NCBI GenBank assembly: GCA_026724425.1
Contig: JAIUCV010000003.1
Coordinates: forward strand, 55,631,088-55,695,087
Direction: 5' to 3'
Length of the DNA stretch: 64,000 nt
Source of the DNA: Erythrophleum ivorense
Lineage: Eukaryota > Streptophyta > Magnoliopsida > Fabales > Fabaceae
This document shows, one piece after another, positions 35,050 through 46,069 of the stretch. Numbering within the stretch: the stretch's first letter is position 1; each line of letters begins with the position of its first letter. The position numbers were made by a program, and so were the translations under genes. The notes under the pieces were generated by a model. That model worked only from the letters and a program-made list of their open reading frames with translations. It did no database searches and was not told where the DNA came from.

Positions 35050-36413
35050 CTAACACTCTTGTTCCTAAATTCAAGTGTGTTTTTAATTTGATTTTTTTTA
35101 ACCAGAGCAGCATTTACAAAATTGTGGGTGCTTCCCATATCTAGGAGCAAAACAATAGGCTACCTTTTAATCCTACCTTGCAGTTGCATGGTAGAGTACT
35201 CCCCCGAGCTCTAGGTAGAACCAATGATAGCATTCAATGATATCTTAGGAGGTTGCTCATCTATGTTCTGATCTTGGTATTCACCCACACCATCTATCTC
35301 CATGTGGTCTAATTGCTTTTCTTCTTCTACCACCAGTGTAAACAATTGAAAGTTCTTACATTTATGATCAGAACTAAATTTCTCTAGACACCAATAGCAA
35401 AGTCCTTTCCTCCTTTTGTTAAACATTTCTGCCTTGGTAAGTTGCTTCACAAGTTTATCAGGATTATTTCCTTTGGGTTTAGTAGGGTGGGTGGAGAAAG
35501 GGAAGAAGGAAATGGGCTTGTTATGGGTTGTATGACTCTTGAAGGTATTACTAGAGCTGACAGAGCTATTAAAGGGAGGAAGATTGGTAAATGGTTTATA
35601 ATTCTGCATAGTGGTAATGTAATTAGAAGAGGATTGAATTTTTTTAAAAAAATGCTAAATGTTGATTATTAATGGCAAGTATCGAAGCTTCTTGTAATCT
35701 AGCAAGGTATATTGTATGGGAAAGGGTAGTGAGTTTAAACATTCTAACCTGAGCTTCTATTTCTAGCCTGAGTCCTCCAAGAAGGAAACTGATAGCATGC
35801 TATTCGGGCAGCTTAATTTTTGCTAGAATCTCTTTAAATTTTTCTTAGTAGTCACTGACAAAGCCCTCCTGCTTAAGGTTCTTGAGTTTAGACATTGGGT
35901 CCACCCTAAAGATATCCTTAAATCTTTCTTCAACCCTTCAATATACTCTAGCCAACTGATCCCACTTAATTTCTTCTTTTTTACAAAGCTATAATGCCAT
36001 TGGAGTGCCTTCCCTTCCAAGTGCATTGTGATTAAATGAACATGCTGATCCATTGGCATCTCATCTACTTCAAAGAACTGTTTGTAGCAAAACAACCATC
36101 CTTTAAAATCCATTCCATCAAATTTTGGAAAATCCACCTTCAAGAATTTTGTCAAAAACTTATAACTACTTGTCATTGATGACTGGTTCCTATTATAGGA
36201 CCTAAATTACGGCTTGCCATTCGTCGTCTATCCCCCAAATGTGCTTGCTGCACATTGAATTCCATTCATTCCATTACCATCCTCTGTTGCCATCATTGGT
36301 GATGTCGACAGCTTTGCCAGAACTTTTGAGAATAAGCCTTCAAACCTAGCTATCGATGAATCTATCCTAACTTCGAGCCTCAACACTGAAGTGTCTAGCC
36401 AAGTTATTGACAA
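35050..36413 (-). pseudogene. Gypsy gag and protease remnant
   Basis: Gag capsid sequence runs from 36176 leftward: VDFPKFDGMDFKGWLFCYKQ, FFEVDEMP and HLEGKALQWHYSF. A nucleocapsid with GLCYWCLEKFSSDHKC near 35410-35360 is the CCHC knuckle. KISLNAIIGS near 35240 marks entry into the aspartic protease, whose body would follow to about 35050. Several stops lie between the segments. The 36228-36413 frame is the N-terminal spacer of gag. Confidence 0.82.
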
Positions 36414-36523
36414 TGATAGTGATGATCAAAGGTTGTTCACGTCAGCTCACGTTTGTTGCATTTCTTGTTCAATCTCTCACATTCGATCGGTCGATCTCAT
36501 TTCCTTTGCCATGACCAACGAAA

Positions 36524-36539
36524 CCTTGCTCTGATACCA
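36524..36539 (-). other. Primer-binding site (initiator Met tRNA)
   Basis: In element sense TGGTATCAGAGCAAGG, complementary to the 3' end of plant initiator Met tRNA. It is two bases from the LTR end at 36542 and fixes the element's orientation as minus. Confidence 0.93.
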
Positions 36540-36541
36540 GT

Positions 36542-36740
36542 TGATATAGAGTCAAGGTGCTTAAGACGGATTTTTTATTTCATCAATTCTTTATTCTCAG
36601 AAATCTCATTACATTTCTTTATTTTTATCTGCCTTCCTTTATAACGGAAAAAGCTAATGAACCGAAGTTGGTTAACAAACTAATGTCTATAACGAAAAAA
36701 TAGAAACTAAATAGAAAACAAACAACTAATTGTTAAAACA
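36542..36740 (-). repeat. Gypsy 5' LTR
   Basis: It pairs with 27931-28131. In element sense it begins TGTTTTAACAATTAG and ends ATATCA. Confidence 0.9.
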
Positions 36741-37876
36741 ACTAATTGCTACTAAAAAAGGTAAGAAATTATTGTTGAAAGTAAAACCAGGGCTAAAACA
36801 AATTTCTGTACCACAATGCTTGAATTTCAACAACTTATATTTGAGGACCTACAATGGCACAACATTGCAATGCCAAAAGCCAAAGTTGTGGCACTAGTCA
36901 TGACAACATTTTTAACTTTTAATTTCGAGTTTCTAAAGGGGGTTGCAACATTTTGTAAAAGGATCTGACCTCTTTATGTTTTTAGGAGGAAAAGGAAAAG
37001 TTTTGAAGCTTTAAAAGTAAGGAGAAAGCTTGGGTTTGGAAAAAATACATTGATTAAATAAGTTTTTCTCTTCTTCCTTTACTTCTCCTTATATTTCCAT
37101 ACCCATTTGATGTATGCTATGTTTTTTACATTGATTTATCTTGTAATATTGAATTATAATTGTTGATTTTAGGATTGTAATAAACCATAGTATATAGTAG
37201 GTTTTAATTACTCTTTTTACTTGCAATTTATAGTATGATTTGTTTACTCAATCTTGTTTATAATACTTTTAAATATGTGTAAATCATTCAATAATTTGGA
37301 TAAGTTGAATGAATTTAAGGAGAAAAAAAATTAGGGCTAGACCATTGATTAGGTAATATGAGTTCATAAAACCTACAATATTTAGTAAAGTAATTCACTT
37401 GTAGTATAGGAATATACTTATCGGCCTCATATAGCCACATTAAGGCCTATTTTTAATCATGTCTTTTAATCAATTGCGTAAAAGATTATGAATTGGTTTA
37501 AGGGAAATGTTTATAAGTAATTCAGAAGATGCTTATAAGTAAATTAGAGTCATGGGCTAGCAAAGATCATCATGAAGAGCAAGATAAAGAGAGATTAATT
37601 AGTTTCCTATGAAATGGTAAGGTAAATCATAATTTTAAACCTTTTACTTTGTAATTTAGTTTAGAATTCTATCTATCTTTAATTGGTTATTTTTAAATCT
37701 TTAACTTAGTTTTTTCTTTAATCCCTTTTTATTATTGGCTTAAGTTAAATTAAAGTTCACAAATTTAGTACTTGATAAATATCTCAACGATAAATCATCA
37801 TAAGAATAATAATCTATTCATCATTATATTACTTGTATGATATATATATTTGCATGTACACTTTCATAGTAAAATA
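36741..37876 (+). repeat. Athila-like 5' LTR, right part
   Basis: It aligns with 42024-43115 of the right LTR: AGAAATTATT, GGCTAAAACAAATTT, CCAAAAGCCAAAG, GAATATACTTATC against AATATACCTATC, and the end TTTCATAG. With 27617-27930 it rebuilds a 1450 bp LTR. Confidence 0.85.
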
Positions 37877-37882
37877 AGCTTT

Positions 37883-37904
37883 TAGTAGCATTAATGAGGA
37901 TTTG
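37883..37904 (+). other. Decayed Athila-type primer-binding site
   Basis: TAGTAGCATTAATGAGGATTTG stands where Athila/Tat elements have TGGCGCCGTTGCCGGGG followed by ATTTG. Nearly all differences are G to A or C to T. It begins six bases after the LTR end. Confidence 0.65.
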
Positions 37905-38152
37905 CACACTAAGTTTTTGCTAATATTTATATCAAACTCATTTGATTTAAACTTAAACCTTGTTTATTTTGTTTTTGTTTTCTTTTAGTTATTAAGTTGT
38001 TTGTTTTTTTTTAAATTTTTTTATGTTTAGTTTTTATTTCTAATGAAATATCCATGGCTAACAGAAAAGATAACTGGTGTATATGAACTTGATTCCTTGA
38101 CTGATTCAACAGTTCAAGTAGTTCAACTTGATAGGAGCTTGATAACTATGAT

Positions 38153-39060
38153 ATGTACACTAGTTCTGTTACTTATCTTAGTTATTCTCAAATTTTATTT
38201 GTAATATGTGATAACTATGGGGAAGGTCACTTTAGAAACCCATATTATATAGAAGCTACACATTTAAAGGATGATTTCAATAGGGATCAAGATTATTTGT
38301 ATTCTAACACTTATTTTTTTCTAGTTAAAGTCATGAACATTTTTTTTCTTGAAATCAAAGTCAAGCTTCTTCATCATATGCAATATAGCCATCCCACTCT
38401 TATGATTTCCAACTATAAGAAAAAGCCCTCATTCAATACAATATATGGCTAAGCTAATGCCATAATTAGAAATTTGGAGACTCAAATAGGCAAATTAGCC
38501 ATCCTACAATTTATAAATGACCATAAGAAAGTCTTCCAAGCAATAAGGTGACTACTCCTAGAAGAGAAGATGAGGAACATTGCAAGGATAAAAATTTGAG
38601 AAATTAAAAAGAGTTGTTAGATATTTTTAATCAATTTAAAAGGAAACATAAGCAAAGTGTAAAGGAATGAAAGACATTACATGGTTAGAAGACCATAAGG
38701 TGACCCTCCAAGTGGTTATGCTAAGGCAATCTCTTAATAAATTAGAAAAGCATTGCTATGTAAGTGAAGTGGATAATATGGTTCAAGAGGATAATGACAA
38801 AAATCACCTCATAGATCCTCTAACAAAGTTTTTAGTTCTTACTGAGGAAAACCAAGTAGATTTTATTAGGTGTTTGAAGTTCTTGGAAGCCCTATGTAAA
38901 TTTGTCAAGAAAAATTAAAATTAAAGCTTCTTAATATGTCAACCAAAGTATATGTTCCAATGAAGCTATTGGTTGAGGAATCACATGCTCTCAAGTGGAA
39001 AAAGCACTCATTTTTGCTAAAGCTTGCTTACCCAAGAAAAAAAAAAAGGAGTAAGTCAAT
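38153..39060 (+). pseudogene. Athila-like gag remnant
   Basis: CDNYGEGHFRNPY near 38210-38250 matches the knuckle-like C..CGEGH..D.CP segment of Athila gag. It is followed by QDYLYSNTY near 38300, then IIRNLETQIGKLA near 38462-38500, the strongly typical Athila gag phrase. The frame at 38667-38918 and LVEESHALKWK near 38970 fit the gag-to-pol linker. Many stops. Nothing of protease, RT or integrase follows, so about 4 kb of pol has been lost. Confidence 0.72.
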
Positions 39061-39094
39061 AATAGTTTTTGATACCTTTGACTAGATTCTAATG

Positions 39095-39150
39095 CAAAGT
39101 CAAGCTAAAGACTATAAAATAAGCATTTCTTGGAAGACAACCTAAGCATA
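39095..39150 (+). pseudogene. End-of-pol signature of the Athila-like element
   Basis: SQAKDYKISISWKTT followed by CCTAAGCAT corresponds to the usual AKDYNxALLGRQP end and the GGGAGGCAACCCAAG stretch of Athila elements, with several transitions. It marks the right side of the internal deletion. Confidence 0.6.
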
Positions 39151-41668
39151 ACTAACTCAATAAATAATATATATATATAGTAGTAAAAATAAATAAATTT
39201 ATTTTTATGGGTTTTCTAGCCCCCATCTTTCTATTTTTCATAGCCCTCAAGCATTGAATCCTCAAGATAATTGTTGCTTAATGTTAAGAAGAATATTTGA
39301 GTAGCTGAAGCATGTAATTTAAGGAGTGAATTCAAATTAATTTTATATTCCTTTTATTGGGTTTATAATTATGCCTTTTGTGTTTACATATTAAATATTA
39401 TTCCCTCTGTATGCTCTTCTTTCTTAATTTTTTTTTCTTGTGTTGTTGTGAATGAGTATGACATTATTGTGGCATGACTTGCAAAAATTATTAGGAGCAA
39501 ATAGCTTTGAATTTTATTATGATTTTTTTTAATTGGTATGTTTCTTAAGATGTCCTGTCTTATGCATAAAAATTTTAGAACCAATTGAATTCACTTGCTG
39601 CATAATTTTGAAATGTTTCTACCTAGTGCTTTATTTTACTATACAAGTTTGTGACCTAAATTTATAGATTTATCGAGAGCACATCTAAATCAATCTTTGC
39701 ATGAACTATATGTTTTGCTTATCTAGTTTCTAAGAAATTTGGTTCACATGATTTAGAGTTCAAATGAGTTAATTATTTGCATTTGAATATGCATTGCTTT
39801 GTTTTGATAAGCTATTATAATTTCCTACTGCTATATGGCTTTTTGAATCTTATGGAACTAATAGTGTATTGTCAACATGCAAATTCAACTTGATCATATT
39901 TATTAATATGTTAAGATGTTCCCAAAATTTTTTTATGAAGTTATTTAGATGCCAGTGGATTGGATTCCACTAGAATGTTATTACAACTTTGTTTTAGCAC
40001 AATTTCTGCATTTGTCTTGTTTAATAATATTTAGGTGCTATGCTAGTTGAGTTGTACATTATTAATTTTGGTTACATTGTTAAGATTAAAAGAATCATTG
40101 CACAAAAAGGGGCTTTGTTGTAAGTGCCCTTTAGCTTGGATGATCTTAAAATGGATGAAGAGCAAGACATTTCAAAGGAGTTTTTTTATTCCTTACTTTT
40201 CATATGTTGTGTCATGTTTTAAATATCGATGATAACATTTATTTTAAGTTTGGGGGTAGGTAATCCAAATTGAAAATTTGAATTCTATTTTTTATAGTTG
40301 TTCATTTTTTTCTACAAAATTTTATTAAAATGCTCCCTAACTTTTAGAATTTTTTAGCTTAAGTTTTGCTTACCTATCTTATGTTTATTTCTTGGTTGAT
40401 GGCAAATGCCAATAAGGAAATTAATTTCTAAATAATGTATAAATAATAAGAAATATTTGTTATTGCAATTTGTAGATGATATTGATTGTTAAAGATGATA
40501 TTTTCCTCATTCATTGAATTTTTTTTGTAGGACCTACACTATGCTTGGGATAATTGTTAGTTTTAAGTAATGTATGTAAGTTAGATTATATGATAAATCT
40601 TAAACTTAGAACTCTAGTCTCTTAGGGTGAAATTCTAGGCTTTGTTTAATTTATTGAAGTGATTTAGGCATTTAGTAGATATATTTAAGCCTTTAAGCCT
40701 AATTTTTACTGAGTATATTATTAGTACCTCTTTGAACTTAAAATGAAATATACATATGACTGCATGAACTTTTTTTTAATCACATGAATGACTTTTAACC
40801 CAAAAAATAATGTTCTTACCTTTTTCAAGAGGATAATTAATATTTGATATTGTGTGAAAAGGAAACATTAGGGTGAAATAAGATATAATATGGGTCTAAT
40901 GTGAATAGTTATTGTTTCCTCACAAGAAACATGCAAATTAGAAGAGTAAGAACAATGATTTTATGATTTCTTGTATTTTGAGAGACATGAAAAATATGAT
41001 AATAAAAAAGAGGGACTAAAAGGAAGAAAAGCAAACACATAATTAACTCCAAAAGAAAGAAATTTTTGATAAATTAAAATGTATTGAGTTTACAGGTGTT
41101 AAAGTAAAAAGAAAGAAAAGAAGAAAAAAAATAAAAGGAAATATAAAAAAGAATGGAAAATAAGGGAAAAAAAAGAGAATTCTATCTTTCATTATTATGC
41201 TAAATCGTTATTTTCATGAATCTTGCTCATAATTTCCTTTATACCCTTTTTTTGGTAATAGCTATAAACATAAGTCTTATATCTTAAAAGACCTATTGAT
41301 TAATGAGTTATACAATAGCCTACATTAATGGACAGAAAGAAAAAAAGCAAGTGTATAAAGCTCCTAAGGGAGAGGTTTATTATACAACTTGATTTACATA
41401 AATTATTGTAAGGCTAGCAATTAAACTTTAGCATGGTTGTTCACATGCACACATACACACACACTACATGAGTTTAGAGAATTTGTCAATAATTCTTGAA
41501 CTTTGAAGCTTATATGCATTACTTTCTTTTCTTGTTAATTATACATCTTAATGTAACTATTGAAAGTATCCATCCAGCATTATTAGATATGAATGGTTGA
41601 GTAAACAAGAATTTTATTGTTTAATGTGGCTATACTCGAGGACAAGTAAAAAGATAACTTTAAGGATG
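39151..41668 (+). other. Non-coding 3' internal region of the Athila-like element, ending in a decayed polypurine tract
   Basis: About 2.5 kb between end-of-pol and the right LTR, where Athila elements may carry an env-like frame; no such frame remains. AAGTTTGGGGGTAGG at 40246-40260 is a polypurine-like stretch, and AACTTTAAGGATG at 41656-41668, directly before the LTR, looks like the same motif after G to A changes. Purine-rich AAGAAAG sequence fills 40980-41190. Confidence 0.6.
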
Positions 41669-43115
41669 TGATAAGTCCCTAATTTATCATACTTTTCTTA
41701 CCATTTTAAAGGACTTGTCATATGAATAATGAGTTTATTTTATACTTTTGGTATATAAATCTAATAAATTTTAGTTAAATCAATATTTAATAAGTTTTAT
41801 TTTTGATTTCTTTAGTTACAAGTTGATTGTTGTTTTAGTTGAGTATAAGTTGTATTTTGGTATTTTTTTACTTAGATTTTTATGTTGTTAAATTGTTTAA
41901 CATTTTAATAACATATTATCAATAATAATTAGTAAGCTTTTATGTTTTTATAAGGTTGGAAATACACAAAAACAAAACTTAAAAGGTTTAAAAGGTATAA
42001 TAATAAAAGCTGAAATTAGCTGTTGGAAAATGTGAGAAATTATTACTTAAAGTAAAAAATGAGGCTAAAACAAATTTAGGCACCACAGCAGTAGATTTGA
42101 GTGTGTAGGGCCCAAATTTTAGCAACTTATATTTAAAAACCCATAATGGTAAAGCACTGCAACACCAAAAGCCAAAGTCGTGATGCCAATCGCAACATCA
42201 TGAAATGACAATGTTTTTAACATCTTATTTTAGGAGTTTTTAAATGACGTTGTGGCATTTTGCAAAGGAGGCTGAGTTCTAAGTGTTTTTGGAAGGAAAA
42301 GAAAAGGTTTTAAAGCTTCAAAGGTAAAAAGAAAGCTTGGATTTATAGAAGATTCACCAATTAAATCAATTTTTTTTCTTTTTCCTTTAGTTCTCCTTAT
42401 ATTTCTATACTGAGTTTATGTATGTTCTATTTTTTACATTGAGTTAGATTGGTAATTTGGGATTATGATGAATACTAGTATATAATAGGTAGTAATTACT
42501 CTCTTGTAATCTATAGTATAATTTGTTTACTCAATCTTGTTCCTAATGTTTCTAATGATTTAAGTAACTTAAATGAAATCAAGAAAGGAATTTTAAGACT
42601 AAACTAAAGATTATATAATATGAATTCATGAAGTTTGCATTGAGTTGCTTGTAGGATGATAATATACCTATCAACCAAATATAGTCACATTAGGATTGAT
42701 TTTTAACCATGTCTCTTAATCAATTACATAAGGGACTATGAATCAATTTAAAGGAAATACTTACAGGTAATTTAGAGGATACTTGTGTGTAAATTAGGTC
42801 TTAGGCTAGCAAAAATTATCATTAAGAGTAAAGAAAAGCTAATTGGTTTCTTGTGAGATGTTAGGAAAAATCATAAATTTAAATCTTTTACTTGTCAATT
42901 TAGTCTAGAATTTTGTCTTTTTTATTTTATCAATGTTATTTAATTAATTTAGTTTTATTTCTATTCCCTTTATTATTGGTTTGATTTAAATTAAGGTTCA
43001 TAATTTTTATACATAGACTATCTTAATGACAAATTCTCATAGAAACAATACTCTATTAATTATTATATTACTTATGTAATATGTATACTTACATGTATAT
43101 TTTCATAGCGCAACA
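41669..43115 (+). repeat. Athila-like 3' LTR
   Basis: It starts TGATAAGTCCCTAATTTATC and ends TAGCGCAACA, 1447 bp. It matches the split left LTR along its whole length with many substitutions. Confidence 0.87.
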
Positions 43116-43129
43116 ATCATATATATATA

Positions 43130-44510
43130 TATATATCAACTCCTATGTATCCATGTTGTTTTATGCATTTTTACTAGGAGATTGATAATAAGTGGACTAA
43201 TTTTAAGGATAAAATGATTGACTAGTTACTATATCTAACTCCATACTGAAAATTTGAAAATGTAGATAATATGTTTTGGCTTAATTTTTATTTAAATAAG
43301 AATTGATCATATTTTGATTGCTTTCATCGGGTGTAATTACAAGAAAATTTAAATTATAGTCATCTTGGAGCTTGAACTTCAAAAACTCAAAGTTAGAACC
43401 CATTAAAAAGACTTCTTTGAGGTAAAAGCCTTTGGTGCCACAATTGAGAACACAAAGTCACAATGCTAGTACATAAACTCTTCCCCTTACTATACAAAAG
43501 CAACCAACATCACTGCTCCAAATCCAAAGTCATAGTGCTGGTTGCATATTTTAAAATGTCAACATTTTAGCATTTGATTTCATTACACTTTAAAGGGAGT
43601 TTTGCCATTTTGAAAAATAAGCCAACACTCTAGGTATTTGAAAGGGTTAAAGGAGTTATAGAAAGTGTCCAAAAGCAAGAGAAAGGCTTGAATTAAAGAG
43701 AAAACAAGATTCCATCCTAGTTTTCTCTATGTCTCCCTTTTTTCTTGTATTTTACTTATGTTTCTTCCATATACTTTGGTTTCGGTGATAGAATGCTTTG
43801 TAATGAGTAGCCAAGTCCTAGTATCTAGGGTTATTATGAACTTTTTCATGGATTAGAGCATGTTTACCTTCTTTTCTTGCAATCAATGGTATATATATGC
43901 CTATTTAATTCCTTCCTTCATGCTATCTAATTGATTGGCCACTAATTAGGTTGATTTGGTATTTTAGTTGAACTTGGAAAAGGAATATTGGAATTATATT
44001 GTGAGTTGAATTGTGTGAATACTTAAAAATTTACTAGGTTAAATGGATGGTCTTATTAATAAGATAAGAATATACTTATCAATCTCACATAGCCTAATTA
44101 GATTTCGTAATCAAATGATTAGATTAATTTCATAAGGAATTGTGAAGCTAGCTAAGAATATTCCTATAAGTGATTTGGAAAAATGCTTATAGATAAATTA
44201 GAACCCTATACTAGCATATATCCCCATTCAAAGTAAGATTAAGAGGACAAATTATATTTCTAAGAAATGTTAGAGAGATAGTAATCTTAGATTCATTTTC
44301 TTGTTGAATTACTTAGCAATGCAAATTTTATTTTGCTTCTAAATTTTGTAAGTTTAAATTGGCTTTCATACATACTTGAAATTAAATTGTTCAATTTAAT
44401 TTAAGGTGCAAATTTAGTACTTTAACACTTTTTGGTCAACAAATCCTTATGAAATGATACTTTCTCACTTTTATATTATCGTTGTGATACGTATACTTGC
44501 AGGCTGGGAA
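43130..44510 (+). repeat. Third, more diverged Athila-type LTR (solo or truncated)
   Basis: It has the same order of landmarks as the two LTRs above: a CCAAAGTC..TAGTGCTGG segment, ACTT(T)AAAGGGAGTTTTG, TCTCCCTTTTTTC, AGAATATACTTATCAATCTC with CACATAGCC, TTAGTACTTTAACAC, and the end GTATACTTGCA. It lies directly behind the complete right LTR. The start near TTGATAATAAGTGGAC is uncertain, and no internal region follows. Confidence 0.6.
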
Positions 44511-45099
44511 TTGTATTTTGAGAGCAAACAATTTGTTTTATCCAACTTAACATTAAAAAATTTTAAGACATAAAAAAGATTTGAAGTTGTTTCCAAAAGC
44601 TCAAAAATCTTTCTATAGTTTCCAAAATTCAAACTTCTAAATAACAAAAAGAGATTATCTCCAATCCTATTCATTTTTTTTAAATAAACTCCCATTTAAT
44701 TATATTTTCTTCCTTTCATAAACAAGGTTGATATCTTATTCTTCTTCTCACTCTTCTCATATATCTTTTGATTCTGAAGGAGTTGTGGTTTCCTCTACCT
44801 TAAGTCTACTATCATCTTTCACCTTTGTTATATATCATCCTATTTATCTCTTATATACTTTCTAGATCTTCAATACTCTCTCCCTTTATTATTTTTCTCT
44901 TTTTTCTCTACCACATTTTCATCCCTTCTTTCTCTTCCAATGAACTTCAAACCCCACCTAAGGAAAAATAAAAGCCCACTCATAAACTCCTTTAATTTAC
45001 TTTTCAATAACTAAAATAGTTTTTGAATATAGAGAGTTCAAAACTTTAAAATTGAAATCTCTAATGGTTCAATTGCATCTCAAGATTCTTATATAATTA
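44511..45099. other. AT-rich spacer
   Basis: Pyrimidine-rich from 44705 to 44935 (TCTTCTTCTC, TTTCTCT runs); no gene recognised. Confidence 0.5.
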
Positions 45100-45599
45100 T
45101 AAAATATCACTTTTTTTTTTATAAATTTTATGACTATAGAAATTTAAGATTTAATTTTCCTCTCAACTTACTTTATTGAGCAAAAATAGTCAAATATATA
45201 TAAGAAATGAGGCAACAAACCTTGTCACTTAAATTCTAACAATAGATAATGATAAAGCTTAAACTAAAGTGAACAATAAAATATTTGAAAAACTCTTATT
45301 ATCTGAAACTCTTATCTTAAACAAAATATTTAAAATAATCTTATCCTAAAAGCCTAAACAAATAAAAAAAATATAATTATTAAAATAAAAAAAATATCAA
45401 AAAATAAATTATCAGATGAAAACAAGATAAATCACATTTAGATAACATGATTTCCAACACTTTCCCTCAAGCTAGATATTCCAACCTAAAGTTATTCTTC
45501 TAACAGTGCTACTCATCTTCTCTAAGGCCAATTCCCATTTAAGCAAGAATACTAGAACCCACTAACTTTTCTACAATGTGCTCCCAAGTAGCTTTTGTA

Positions 45600-46000
45600 A
45601 TAACTCTCATTAATCTTTGGTAAAAGGATTGGTGTCTGATTAAGTTGATTCCTCATTGGTTATCATTAATTTGTGAGTGTCATCTTCTGGTCTCTTGTGT
45701 AGTTTCCCATAAGAGTCCTTGTTATGTCTTACCTTTTTGCAATGTTCACACCAAAGTCTTTTTTTTTTTAAGCTTGTAATCACTAGTTTATGATCCCTTT
45801 GTCATTAAGGCAGATGATTCGAAGATTGTGGGGAATTTGAGTTCTTGAAGTCAATCTTTTTCTATGTTCCTCTCTCTTCACCATAGAAAAAATTTCTCTA
45901 AAGGAAGGTAAGGATCAAGACTCATGATTTTCGCACTAGCAAACCACTCACTAAAACCCTAAATTTGGCAACTTATCATTTCACACTAATATTCAAATTT
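45600..46000 (-). pseudogene. Gag remnant with zinc knuckle
   Basis: In minus sense SEWFASAKIMSLDPYLPLEK (near 45950-45890) and REERN resemble the Copia gag phrase before the knuckle (RxQILxMDPLPS...V). It is followed by LWCEHCKKVRHNKDSYGKLH near 45755-45690. The knuckle keeps C, C and H, but the last Cys is Tyr. A stop separates the parts. The N-terminal part (DHSLSGNNYL) lies at about 50430-50400, on the other side of the CACTA insertion. Confidence 0.7.
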
Positions 46001-46069
46001 TGCAATTTTATTCTTCATTCATGCTTTTTAGACTCCCACCATTTGCTTTTGTTAATTGGCACCCATCTT

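Larger units (their letters stand above)
27931..36740 (-). mobile_element. Ty3/Gypsy retrotransposon nested in the Athila-like 5' LTR
   Basis: Short LTRs (27931-28131 and 36542-36740, 201 and 199 bp) flank a minus-strand gag-protease-RT-RNase H-integrase order. The primer-binding site for initiator Met tRNA, TGGTATCAGAGCAAGG in element sense, lies at 36524-36539, two bases inside the 5' LTR. Total 8.8 kb, or about 5.1 kb once the 3.67 kb solo LTR and one 5 bp target copy are discounted, a normal size. Frameshifts and stops are spread through all domains. I could not see an exact 5 bp target duplication (left flank TATAG). Confidence 0.9.
27617..43115 (+). mobile_element. Athila-like Ty3/Gypsy element, internally deleted, host of a nested insertion
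   Basis: LTRs begin TGATAAGTC. The left LTR is split by another element (27617-27930 plus 36741-37876, 1450 bp joined) and the right LTR is 41669-43115 (1447 bp); the nearly equal lengths support the joining. A decayed primer-binding site lies at 37883-37904 and a decayed polypurine tract directly before the right LTR (41656-41668). Inside are gag-like remnants and the typical end-of-pol stretch at 39121-39150. Without the nested insertion the element is about 6.7 kb. Protease, RT and integrase are missing, so it cannot move alone. Confidence 0.85.
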
